Positions 8,381 through 15,620 of a DNA stretch of 64,000 nt are shown here, one piece after another. Each line of letters starts with the position of its first letter. Within the stretch, counting starts at the first letter, position 1. This stretch comes from Alkalihalobacillus bogoriensis ATCC BAA-922 (GTDB lineage: Bacteria; Bacillota; Bacilli; Bacillales; Bacillaceae_F): contig NZ_JHYI01000023.1 in NCBI RefSeq assembly GCF_000621445.1, positions 32,226-96,225 of the forward strand. Reading direction: 5' to 3'. The notes beneath the pieces are model-generated. The model had not been told where the DNA came from. It made no database searches and saw nothing but the letters and a program-made list of their open reading frames with translations. A program made the position numbers and the translations under genes.

Positions 8381-8535
8381 TTTGGTGTAGCAGTGAAGCT
8401 TTGAAAGCTATTTCAAGAAGAGCGAAGGCTCCGCACCTCACGTTTCACCTCAGGAAAGAGCAATTGGGGTTCACTTTCAAAAGAGGGCAGGGCTCCGCAC
8501 TTCGCTTGAAAGAAAAGACGCTCCGCGTTTTCTTA
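8381..8535. repeat. dispersed repeat, long form (left flank of composite element 1)
   Basis: This is one copy of the family found also at 18902, 22774, 26481, 26897, 34046 and 61958. It opens with 'TTGGTGTAGCAGTGAAGC', has the palindrome AAGCTTTGAAAGCT, then GAGCGAAGGCTCCGCAC, an internal ~65-bp insert with 'TTGGGGTTCACTTTCAAAAG', then 'CTTCGCTTGAAAGAAAAG' and the terminal hairpin region ending in TCTTA. An 80-codon open frame across it (8311-8553) is a by-product of the repeat, not a gene. Confidence 0.85.
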
Positions 8536-8537
8536 TC

Positions 8538-8871
8538 GTGTAGGAAACTATAAAATAGTCGACTTGTGTATAACAATGCTCTGATAAATGAGTACTATGA
8601 GACAGCAAGAAAAGACCCAAGTGAATCATTCAACACTTGGGCGGGTTTATCGCGTTAGCAATTTTGTTGATTATGGTAAGTAAGCGGCCATGAAAACCGT
8701 TATCTGTGAACATTGCTAGCGTTTTGGAAAGTTGGAGGACACAGGAGCCGTTATTCATAATATATCGCTAGGAATAGAGTGGCTTTGGCGTGAATAAGCG
8801 CTCCTGTGGCCGCTAATAAACGGAAACCCGTATCATGTTCACAAATAACGGCTGCTCTGACCGCAAAAATG
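8538..8871. repeat. core of composite repeat element 1 (highly self-complementary)
   Basis: It is nearly identical over long stretches to 26569-26870, for example the blocks around AAGTAAGCGGCCATGAAAA and CGCTAGGAATAGAGTGGC. Three nested inverted pairs are visible: 8697-8713 with 8835-8851 (17 bp, one mismatch), AGCGGCCA 8683-8690 with TGGCCGCT 8807-8814, and ACAGGAGC 8741-8748 with GCTCCTGT 8800-8807. A further hairpin CCCAAGTG/CACTTGGG lies at about 8617-8642 and is absent from the second copy. No open frame of note is present. It could be a structured RNA, a MITE-like element or a protein-binding array. Confidence 0.8.
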
Positions 8872-8901
8872 GGAAATGGGATGTGTTTTTTGTTTCATCA
8901 T

Positions 8902-8942
8902 GCACTTCGCTTGAAAGAAAAGAGGATCCGCGTTTTTCTTAA
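8902..8942. repeat. dispersed repeat, 3' fragment (right flank of composite element 1)
   Basis: It holds only the end of the family: GCACTTCGCTTGAAAGAAAA, then GAGGATCC in place of GACGCTCC, then GCGTTTTTCTTAA. It has the same orientation as the left flank, so the core is bracketed by direct repeats. Confidence 0.75.
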
Positions 8943-8965
8943 GTGACATTTCTCTCTCTTTAACG

Positions 8966-9982
8966 TTACAGCTGTTTTCTCTGATTAGCAACATTCTCAG
9001 TGAAGCATTCATTTAGTTTTGTAGTCAGTTGTTCCACATCTATTTCAGAACCGATAAATAGGAATTCTGATAAATAGGATAAATGGCTTTTTTCTTGTGT
9101 GACTATTGTCTCAACCTGGACTGATGAGCCTACTTGGGAAATGAATGTTGTTTCTTTTGTGTTAGAATCAACGTATTTTCCTTTCATTCGGAACACTTCT
9201 GCAGGAAGAGTTATGAGAAACTGTTCTAATCTTGAAAAGTCAATCGGCTCATCTCGTGTAAATAAATACGTAGATATTCCAAAGTCATATAAAAGCCTTA
9301 CATTGCACCGACTAATTGCTTGTTTCTTCTGCATATCAAACAACATATGGTGAGAACGAGCTCCGGCAAGACCTTTTCGATTTTCCATAAATGTTGGGTC
9401 ATATGTATGCTCGTCGTTAACGACGGCAAATGGTTGTATTGCATGTAAAAATGCAAGTAGCTCCCCAATTTGTCGTTCAGATAATTTAGATTGGTTAAAC
9501 ACAACGATTGTATCGGCACACTCGATTTGCTCGGTTATTTTTTCACCTAATGTATAGTCGAGATCTTCCCCATATTGTTGCTTTATAACATGTTCAGAAA
9601 AATAACTAAACCAAAAGTCTTTCGCATCAATGATGTGAAGATGTTTTAGGTTTGTTGAAGGAAGACACTCTACAATTAAATGAATGTCAGAAAGTGGATG
9701 AACATCAACAATAATATGATGAATAGAATTACGTGATGATAAGTCATCAAAAATAGAAGATAACGTCTCATAACCATTCACTTCAATATGGTGATTGACT
9801 TCGCCAATAAAGCGAGATAAAGGGAAGAAATCACCTTCTTTTTCAACCACTTGAACTGAACTTGGTCTAAATAAAATTGTGAAGCATTGTTCGAAATGAG
9901 TATGTTGTAATTTCTCAATGACATTCCTTTTTTGCTTCGCATTACTTCCCGTTAATAGTGTAAGTGATGTTTGTGTTGTCAA
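8966..9982 (-). CDS. COG0523 (CobW/YciC-like) protein with degenerate GTPase domain
   Basis: About 338 residues from the chosen start. The C-terminal ~95 residues match the CobW_C domain (FSRLEQFLITLPAEVFRMKGKYV). The N-terminal GTPase domain is eroded. The P-loop position reads LLTGSNAKQKRNVI with no GKT, and the expected GCICC metal-binding motif is replaced by EGDFFPLSRF. COG0523 proteins are GTP-dependent metal chaperones often induced by zinc limitation. The frame extends to 10051, overlapping rpsN. A TTG at 9982 with AAAGGGTG upstream puts the first strand at the usual place and removes the overlap. It is co-transcribed with the zinc-independent S14 gene and under the same Zur box. It is either a non-GTPase paralogue with a binding role or a decaying gene, but its long intact frame argues against decay. 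Confidence 0.75.
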   Translation of the reverse strand: MTTQTSLTLLTGSNAKQKRNVIEKLQHTHFEQCFTILFRPSSVQVVEKEGDFFPLSRFIGEVNHHIEVNGYETLSSIFDDLSSRNSIHHIIVDVHPLSDIHLIVECLPSTNLKHLHIIDAKDFWFSYFSEHVIKQQYGEDLDYTLGEKITEQIECADTIVVFNQSKLSERQIGELLAFLHAIQPFAVVNDEHTYDPTFMENRKGLAGARSHHMLFDMQKKQAISRCNVRLLYDFGISTYLFTRDEPIDFSRLEQFLITLPAEVFRMKGKYVDSNTKETTFISQVGSSVQVETIVTQEKSHLSYLSEFLFIGSEIDVEQLTTKLNECFTENVANQRKQL

Positions 9983-10028
9983 GGAGTCCACACCCTTTTT
10001 GACGGAATAGGGGGAAACGACTGTTTCC

Positions 10029-10298
10029 TTACCAACTTGACTTTTTAACACCTGGAATTTGGCCTTTATGAGCTAATTCTCGAAATGCGATCCGTGATAG
10101 TTTAAACTTCCGTAGTACACCTCGAGGACGACCGGTTGCTTCGCATCGGCGTGTTAAACGACTTGGTGCAGAATCTCTCGGTAATTTGCTTAAACCAATA
10201 TAATCTCCTTTTGCTTTTAATTCTCTTCTTTTTTCTGCATATCGAGCAACAAGCTCTTGTCTTTTCTTTTCCTTTGCTACTTTCGATTTTTTCGCCAT
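10029..10298 (-). CDS. rpsN: 30S ribosomal protein S14, zinc-independent (C-minus) paralogue
   Basis: An 89-residue protein with the long S14 form ([17 protein letters not shown]..., [41 protein letters not shown]). It lacks the two CxxC pairs of the short zinc-ribbon form, and only one Cys remains. In Bacillus this paralogue (rpsNB/YhzA) replaces the zinc-containing S14 when zinc is scarce and is repressed by Zur. Here a perfect Zur-type palindrome lies about 20-45 bases before the start codon. The leftward COG0523 gene follows in the same transcript. Expression under zinc starvation is a confident prediction. Confidence 0.95.
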   Translation of the reverse strand: MAKKSKVAKEKKRQELVARYAEKRRELKAKGDYIGLSKLPRDSAPSRLTRRCEATGRPRGVLRKFKLSRIAFRELAHKGQIPGVKKSSW

Positions 10299-10316
10299 GT
10301 TTATTCACCTTCCATA

Positions 10317-10341
10317 ATTAATCGTAATGGTTACGATTAAT
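10317..10341. promoter_or_regulatory. Zur box 1 (rpsN side)
   Basis: ATTAATCGTAA and TTACGATTAAT form a perfect 11-bp inverted repeat around TGG. The core agrees with the Bacillus Zur operator halves TCGTAAT / ATTACGA at all but a base next to the centre. It lies in the 5' region of the leftward S14 gene. Confidence 0.92.
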
Positions 10342-10385
10342 ACAATATCGAAAAAAACATCAAATGTAAAGGCGAGGATAAAAAT

Positions 10386-10406
10386 AATTCGAAATTATTA
10401 CGATTT
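10386..10406. promoter_or_regulatory. Zur box 2 (upstream of rightward promoter)
   Basis: Compared with the Bacillus Zur operator AAATCGTAAT-N-ATTACGATTT it differs at two of twenty positions. It sits just upstream of the -35 hexamer of the rightward operon. Confidence 0.8.
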
Positions 10407-10410
10407 ATAA

Positions 10411-10440
10411 TTGACGAAATAGACGAGTATTTTGTATAGT
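10411..10440 (+). promoter_or_regulatory. promoter of the Zur-controlled importer operon
   Basis: TTGACG (10411-10416) and TATAGT (10435-10440) are 18 bases apart. The promoter is bracketed by Zur boxes 2 and 3. Confidence 0.75.
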
Positions 10441-10449
10441 AATGAAAGT

Positions 10450-10470
10450 AAATCTTAATGATTACGATTT
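10450..10470. promoter_or_regulatory. Zur box 3 (over the start point of the importer operon)
   Basis: It matches the operator AAATCGTAAT-N-ATTACGATTT at 19 of 20 positions (T for G in the left half). It begins 9 bases after the -10 hexamer, an ideal repressor position. Confidence 0.9.
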
Positions 10471-10586
10471 TCTATTGGAAGGGAGTATTGTGGGATAACG
10501 TCTACATAAAAGAAACAGTAGGATAGCTGTGGTACTGAGGCTATCGCATAGCTAAGTATTTTTTAGAGAAAGGGTTTGAAAGAAAA

Positions 10587-12140
10587 ATGAAGCACAATGT
10601 TTTCGTATATTTACTGATTTTATTAACATTTCTTTTTGTTGGATGTTCTAGTACGAGCAATGATACGACAACAAATGAAAAGGACCATGAGGAAACTGGA
10701 TTAAAAGGCGAGGAAAAATCACTAACACTTTTATTTAGTTTTGCATCAAAAACGATTGACCCACACCAAGATGCGATGGGTGTGAGAGCAGGTATAGCAG
10801 AAACATTAGTAAAAATTGATGAGAATTTAAATATTCAACCGTGGTTAGCAGAAAAGTGGGAGCAAGAAGATGACATTACGTGGACATTTACCGTAAGAGA
10901 CGATATTACGTTCCATGATGGTACAGTTGTTGATGCGAATGCTGTGAAAGCATCATTCGACCGATTGCTAGAAGTAAATGACGCAATGGGATCGGCATTA
11001 AAAATCGCGTCAATCGAAGCGAGTGGGCAAGAGATTACGTTTGTTACGACTGAGCCATATCCGGCGTTTTTATCTGAACTTGTTCATACAAATACATCTG
11101 TCGTAAAAGTAGATGAAGAGAATATAAGTGAAAAACCGATCGCAACAGGCCCATTTAAAGTCATTGACTTTATCTCGGAATCTGAAATTAAACTTGAGCG
11201 ATATGATGGGTATTGGGACGGAGTAGCACATATTCACAACGTCATGATAAAATTTAATGCTGATGGAAATGTACGTGCTCTCGCTTTACAATCGGGTGAA
11301 GCTGATATTGCCTATCATTTACCACCAGAAGCACTAGAACCGATTGAAGTTAATGATGATTTACGAATAGAATCGATTTCTAGTTTAAGAGTTCACTTTC
11401 TATTATACAATGCGACAAAATCAGCATTACAAGATTTGAATGTACGAAAAGCGCTTGATTTATTAGTCAATCGTGAAATAGTCGTCAGTGAAATTATGAA
11501 TCACCATGGGACAGCTGCAAGTAGTCCTTTTCATCCGAATTTTCCATTTGCGAATGAAAAAACTGAAACTGCGTATAATCCAGCTGAAGCCGAAGCTTTG
11601 TTGAAAGAAGCAGGATACGAAAAAAATAGTGAAGGAAAGCTTGTAAAGGATGGAGAAGTTTTAGCATTAACACTAGCAACCTATCAAGGAAGACCAGAAT
11701 TACCATTAATCGCTCAATATTTACAAGCAGAAGCAGCTAGTATTGGGGTTGATATTAACATAACTGTTATTGAAGACATTGATAGTTATTTATGGGAAAA
11801 ACAAAATGAATGGGATATTGTAACATACTCTAATTTAACGGCTCCAAGAGGGGACGGAGGGTATTTTTTAAATGTAGCTTATCAACCAGAAGGGTCTTTA
11901 AATCCAGCACAAATCAATATTCCTGAATTAAATGAGGTGACGAATCATCTAAATGCAACGGCAGAAACAGAAAATAGAATCGAGTTGACGAAAGAAGCAG
12001 TGACCATTATCCAAGAAGAAATTCCACAGTCTTTCGTCGTTTTTCCTCATATTATTGTTGGTGTAAACGAACGTGTTAAACATTGGACACCAGGTTCAGA
12101 GGAATACTATCTCATTACAAATGAAATGGACGTCGAGTAA
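10587..12140 (+). CDS. nickel/metallophore/peptide-type ABC substrate-binding lipoprotein (family 5)
   Basis: A 517-residue lipoprotein. The signal peptide ends in the lipobox FVGC (Cys about 20). The body is a family-5 binding protein: IDPHQDAMGVRAGIAETLV, the motif WLAEKWEQEDDITWTFTVRDDITFHDG split over about 90-115, and YNATKSALQDLNVRKAL. Family-5 proteins bind peptides, nickel complexes or opine metallophores (NikA, CntA). Zur boxes upstream point to a zinc-related ligand, presumably a zinc chelate or zinc-binding peptide. It is the first gene of a seven-gene operon. A 45-base hairpin follows before the permease genes, common where the binding protein must be made in excess. The ligand itself cannot be read from the sequence. 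Confidence 0.88.
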   Translation: MKHNVFVYLLILLTFLFVGCSSTSNDTTTNEKDHEETGLKGEEKSLTLLFSFASKTIDPHQDAMGVRAGIAETLVKIDENLNIQPWLAEKWEQEDDITWTFTVRDDITFHDGTVVDANAVKASFDRLLEVNDAMGSALKIASIEASGQEITFVTTEPYPAFLSELVHTNTSVVKVDEENISEKPIATGPFKVIDFISESEIKLERYDGYWDGVAHIHNVMIKFNADGNVRALALQSGEADIAYHLPPEALEPIEVNDDLRIESISSLRVHFLLYNATKSALQDLNVRKALDLLVNREIVVSEIMNHHGTAASSPFHPNFPFANEKTETAYNPAEAEALLKEAGYEKNSEGKLVKDGEVLALTLATYQGRPELPLIAQYLQAEAASIGVDINITVIEDIDSYLWEKQNEWDIVTYSNLTAPRGDGGYFLNVAYQPEGSLNPAQINIPELNEVTNHLNATAETENRIELTKEAVTIIQEEIPQSFVVFPHIIVGVNERVKHWTPGSEEYYLITNEMDVE

Positions 12141-12145
12141 TCATA

Positions 12146-12191
12146 AGGGATGTTTTAAAAGGTCATTATAGACTTTTTGAGACATCCCTAA
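12146..12191 (+). promoter_or_regulatory. intercistronic hairpin between binding protein and permease genes
   Basis: AGGGATGT pairs with ACATCCCT, and inside it AAAAGGTC pairs with GACTTTTT. There is no T run afterwards, so it is more likely an mRNA-stabilising or partial-attenuation structure than a full terminator. Confidence 0.6.
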
Positions 12192-12236
12192 TCCAGTAAA
12201 AAAAGGGTCCAAAGTAAAAGTCTTGAAGGTGAAAAA

Positions 12237-13187
12237 ATGGGTAATGTAGTAAACATGATTAAAAGAAGAGGATTGCAGTTGATTATCATGGTGTTTCTAT
12301 TATCATTCGTTAGTTTTCTACTAATGAAGATAACACCAGGGGACCCGATACGAGAACTATTAAAGGTAGACGATATTGCTGCTACAACGATAGATGAAGA
12401 AAGACTAAGGCAAGAATATGGATTTGACCGACCGATCCTCATTCAATATGGAGATTGGATATGGGGAGTTATGAATCTTGATTTAGGTGAATCTATTATT
12501 TCGAAACGACCAGTATTAGATGTGATAATGAGTCGGCTTCCAGCTACATTAGCATTAGCATGTGGAGGACTTCTAGTTTTATTCTTGATTTCGCTTCCTC
12601 TTGGTGTCATTGGAGCGCTCTATAAAGACCGTTGGCCGGATTATATTAGTCGGGTCATTGCTTTATTTGGAGCTTCGATGCCAAGTTTTTGGTTAGGCTT
12701 AATCCTTATTTATATTTTTTCATTACAGTTAAATCTACTTCCAGTGATGGGAAAAGGCACACTTGCTCATTTTATATTACCTTCCGTAACACTCGGTATG
12801 GCGATGGCACCGATGTATATTCGATTATTAAGAGAAAGGTTAATTTCAATTTTTCAAAGCTCTTATATCGAAGCTGCTATGGCAAGGGGCGTAAGCAAAA
12901 CGAGAATTTTAATCTTTCATGCGGTAAGAGGAAGTATCATTCCGGTTGTCACTTTATTTGGTTTAAGTATGGGGAGTTTATTAGGTGGCATTACTGTCAT
13001 CGAAATCCTATTTTCTTGGCCAGGGATGGGAGAATTAATTGTGAATGCAGTCAGTCAACGAGATTATCCTGTAATCCAAGGTTATATACTCATAGTTGGG
13101 GTGCTTGTTGTTGTCATCAATTTAATCGTGGATATTCTTTACTGGTTTATTGATCCACAGATCAAACATGGAAAGGAAGCCGCTTAA
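12237..13187 (+). CDS. ABC permease, DppB/NikB type
   Basis: A 316-residue inner-membrane permease with six predicted helices. It has the family N-terminal segment FLLMKITPGDPI, the LRQEYGFDRPILIQYGDWIWG region, and a good EAA loop (ARGVSKTRILIFHAVRGSI). It forms a heterodimeric channel with the next gene product, whose start codon follows its stop directly. ATG 12237 has a GAAGGTG site upstream. By context the complex imports a zinc-related chelate or peptide. Confidence 0.9.
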   Translation: MGNVVNMIKRRGLQLIIMVFLLSFVSFLLMKITPGDPIRELLKVDDIAATTIDEERLRQEYGFDRPILIQYGDWIWGVMNLDLGESIISKRPVLDVIMSRLPATLALACGGLLVLFLISLPLGVIGALYKDRWPDYISRVIALFGASMPSFWLGLILIYIFSLQLNLLPVMGKGTLAHFILPSVTLGMAMAPMYIRLLRERLISIFQSSYIEAAMARGVSKTRILIFHAVRGSIIPVVTLFGLSMGSLLGGITVIEILFSWPGMGELIVNAVSQRDYPVIQGYILIVGVLVVVINLIVDILYWFIDPQIKHGKEAA

Positions 13188-14039
13188 ATGGAAGTAGCGT
13201 TTAAAAAAAATAGTAAGCGACGTCTTTCCAATCCAAGTATGATTGGAGGGCTAATATTAGCGAGTTTGATAGTAAGTCTTATTTTTCTTGGCGAGTGGAT
13301 GTCTCCCCATCATCCATATGATATTAATATGGAAAATCGACTTGAACCAAGTTCGGATGAACATTGGTTTGGTACAGATCAATTAGGTCGGGATGTCTTT
13401 TCTCGAATCGCAGCAGGAGCAAAAATCACGATAGGTTTAGGAGTAACCGCGATCTTGTTATCTTTAGTTATTGGTGTACCGATAGGGTTGATTTCAGGGT
13501 ATGTCGGGGGAAGAATCGATGCGATTTTCATGCGAATGGTGGATGGTATATTGGCTTTTCCCGATTTTATCTTAGCAATTGCAATCGCGGGAATATTAGG
13601 ACCAAGCTTAACGAATATCATTATTGCGATTGTTCTTGTCCGGTGGATTATGTATGCTAGAGTCGTGCGAGGTTTACTTTTATCTGAAAAAGAAAAAGAG
13701 TATATTTATGTATCAAAACTATCAAATTCAAGCTCTTTTAAAACGATTCGAATGCATCTTCTTCCCCAAGTCTTACCAGAAATTATCGCAATGGCAGCCA
13801 TTGATGTTGGAAAAGTAATCTTACTTATTTCTGCATTATCTTACATAGGGTTAGGCGCACAACCTCCTATTGCTGAATGGGGAGCAATGTTAAATGACGG
13901 TCGAGGCTATTTTCAAGTTGTGCCTTCGCTAATGATATATCCAGGTTTAGCCATTATGGTGACTGTGCTATGTTTTTATTTATTAGGAGATGGAATTAAG
14001 CACAAGCTTGACATCCAACGAGGGAGGAATGAATGGTGA
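13188..14039 (+). CDS. ABC permease, DppC/NikC type
   Basis: A 283-residue permease. It carries the DppC-type periplasmic stretch HWFGTDQLGRDVFSRI at about 58-75, several helices, and an EAA loop (SKLSNSSSFKTIRMHLLPQVLPEI) that has drifted from the usual 'AAralGas' wording. Such drift is common in metal-type systems. It starts on the base after the upstream permease stop and overlaps the first ATPase gene by 7 bases, so it is translated as part of a tight unit. Confidence 0.9.
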   Translation: MEVAFKKNSKRRLSNPSMIGGLILASLIVSLIFLGEWMSPHHPYDINMENRLEPSSDEHWFGTDQLGRDVFSRIAAGAKITIGLGVTAILLSLVIGVPIGLISGYVGGRIDAIFMRMVDGILAFPDFILAIAIAGILGPSLTNIIIAIVLVRWIMYARVVRGLLLSEKEKEYIYVSKLSNSSSFKTIRMHLLPQVLPEIIAMAAIDVGKVILLISALSYIGLGAQPPIAEWGAMLNDGRGYFQVVPSLMIYPGLAIMVTVLCFYLLGDGIKHKLDIQRGRNEW

Positions 14040-14824
14040 ATCCGGTACTATCAATAAAACAACTAAGTATTGATTCGATATTACAAGGGGTAAACCTTTC
14101 AATTGAAAGTGGAGAAATCATAGGACTAATTGGGGAAAGCGGCAGCGGAAAAAGCATGACAGCAAAAGCGATTTTGCGCTTTCTTCCAAATGGGTTGACC
14201 GTAAGTGGAAACATCTTTGTAGATGGAGTAGACATATTTTCTGTTCAAAAAAAAGATCATCATAAAAAACTAGGAAGAGACATTTGTATGGTGTTTCAAG
14301 ATTACCGTGGTAGCTTCACCCCGTTTATTAAAGTTGGAAATCAAATGGTTGAAACGCTTTGTGCCCATCAATTTTCAAAGGTTGAAGCTAAAACGGTTAC
14401 GCTGAATGTATTAACCCAAATGGGGTTAAATGCACAACAAATTTATCGAAGCTATCCATTTCAATTAAGTGGTGGGCAAGTTCAACGAGCCGCGATTGCG
14501 ATAATGCTCGCATTAAAACCAAAGCTATTAATTTGTGATGAAGTAACAACGGCTCTAGATGTAATGAGCGGGGAAAAGGTGTTACAGGCCATTCATGAAG
14601 TGAAAAATGAAACAGGGTGTGGTGTTTTATTTATTACTCATGACCTTGTTCAAGCATTTAAACATACATCTCGTCTTTATGTAATGAAAGAAGGTACCAT
14701 TATCGAAGAAGGAAAAACGGAAAAAATTCGATATCAACCATCTCACTCTTATACAAAGCAGCTGTGCTCTTCATTATTGTTATTGCCTCCTGCTCCAACG
14801 AACAGAAAAAGGGGATTATTATGA
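14033..14824 (+). CDS. ABC ATPase, NikD/CntD/DppD type
   Basis: A 263-residue nucleotide-binding subunit with Walker A GESGSGKSMTAK (about 33-44), Q-loop VFQDYRGS, signature LSGGQVQRAAIAI, Walker B LLICDEVTTALD and switch His in FITHDL. It ends at the length of NikD-type subunits and lacks the C-terminal oligopeptide extension and Cys cluster of DppD/OppD, which agrees with a metal or metallophore system. It overlaps the upstream permease by 7 bases and the downstream ATPase by 4. Confidence 0.9.
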   Translation: MVNPVLSIKQLSIDSILQGVNLSIESGEIIGLIGESGSGKSMTAKAILRFLPNGLTVSGNIFVDGVDIFSVQKKDHHKKLGRDICMVFQDYRGSFTPFIKVGNQMVETLCAHQFSKVEAKTVTLNVLTQMGLNAQQIYRSYPFQLSGGQVQRAAIAIMLALKPKLLICDEVTTALDVMSGEKVLQAIHEVKNETGCGVLFITHDLVQAFKHTSRLYVMKEGTIIEEGKTEKIRYQPSHSYTKQLCSSLLLLPPAPTNRKRGLL

Positions 14825-15600
14825 GTTTGTTATCCTTTGCGCATGTAGCCAAAACATATGATAAAAACCACGAGGCATTAAAAGACATTTCATTTTCAGT
14901 TGAAAAAGGAGAATCTGTTGGTATTGTTGGTGAAAGCGGAAGCGGAAAGAGCTCCATTGCTAAAATTATCGTTGGGTTAGAGTCGTTTCATAAAGGAGAA
15001 GTTTTATATAAAGGGATACCTCTACCTATTGTCAAACGAGAAGAATTAGGACAATTTCGAAAAGAAACGCAATTCATTTTTCAAGATACAACAAGTACAT
15101 TAAATCCTAAACTACAAATTTGGAAAAGTATAACAGAGCCTTTATCGAACTATCCTGAAGTTTTTCCATCCTTTTTAAATGAAAAGGCGATGTCTCTGGA
15201 AGTTACGGCAAAATCTTTGTTAGACATTGTTGGTTTAGATGAAACTTTTGTCCATAGATATCCACATGAGTTAAGTGGAGGGCAAAAACAAAGAGTTAGC
15301 ATTGCTCGGGCCCTAAGTGTTGAGCCGTCATTGCTTATTTGTGATGAACCAACGGCAAGTCTTGATATGATGATTCAAGTTCAAATTTTGCAGTTGCTTA
15401 AAACACTTAAGGAGAAAATGCAAATGACGATTTTATTTATTTCACATGATTTACGTGCGGTTTCTTTTTTATGTGAAAACATTATCGTTCTTAAACAAGG
15501 AATGATTGTTGATTCTTTTCAAATCGCTGACTTATATCATAATCATCGTCATCCATATACAAAAGCATTAATGGAGGCAGCATCTACACCTGAAAAATAG
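14821..15600 (+). CDS. ABC ATPase, NikE/CntF/DppF type
   Basis: About 259 residues from ATG 14821, chosen because it forms an ATGA overlap with the preceding stop and places the first strand normally; the longer frame from 14764 lies inside the upstream gene. It has Walker A GESGSGKSSIAK, Q-loop IFQDTTSTLNP, signature LSGGQKQRVSIARAL, Walker B LLICDEPTASLD and FISHDL. It completes the five-component importer, pairing with the preceding ATPase. Confidence 0.9.
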   Translation: MSLLSFAHVAKTYDKNHEALKDISFSVEKGESVGIVGESGSGKSSIAKIIVGLESFHKGEVLYKGIPLPIVKREELGQFRKETQFIFQDTTSTLNPKLQIWKSITEPLSNYPEVFPSFLNEKAMSLEVTAKSLLDIVGLDETFVHRYPHELSGGQKQRVSIARALSVEPSLLICDEPTASLDMMIQVQILQLLKTLKEKMQMTILFISHDLRAVSFLCENIIVLKQGMIVDSFQIADLYHNHRHPYTKALMEAASTPEK

Positions 15601-15620
15601 AAAGAAACAAAGGAGTCATT

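Noticed and set aside
8311..8553. 80-codon open reading frame on the plus strand
   Set aside because: It runs through the dispersed repeat; the same sequence elsewhere is not open, the composition is repeat-derived (Lys/Arg-rich), and no ribosome binding site of note precedes it.
8381..8942. insertion sequence
   Set aside because: No transposase frame, no terminal inverted repeats and no evident target duplication; a non-autonomous element remains possible.
12689..13153. 154-codon plus-strand frame
   Set aside because: A +1/+2 shadow of the DppB-type permease gene; Cys/Ser/Arg-rich and lacking a start signal.
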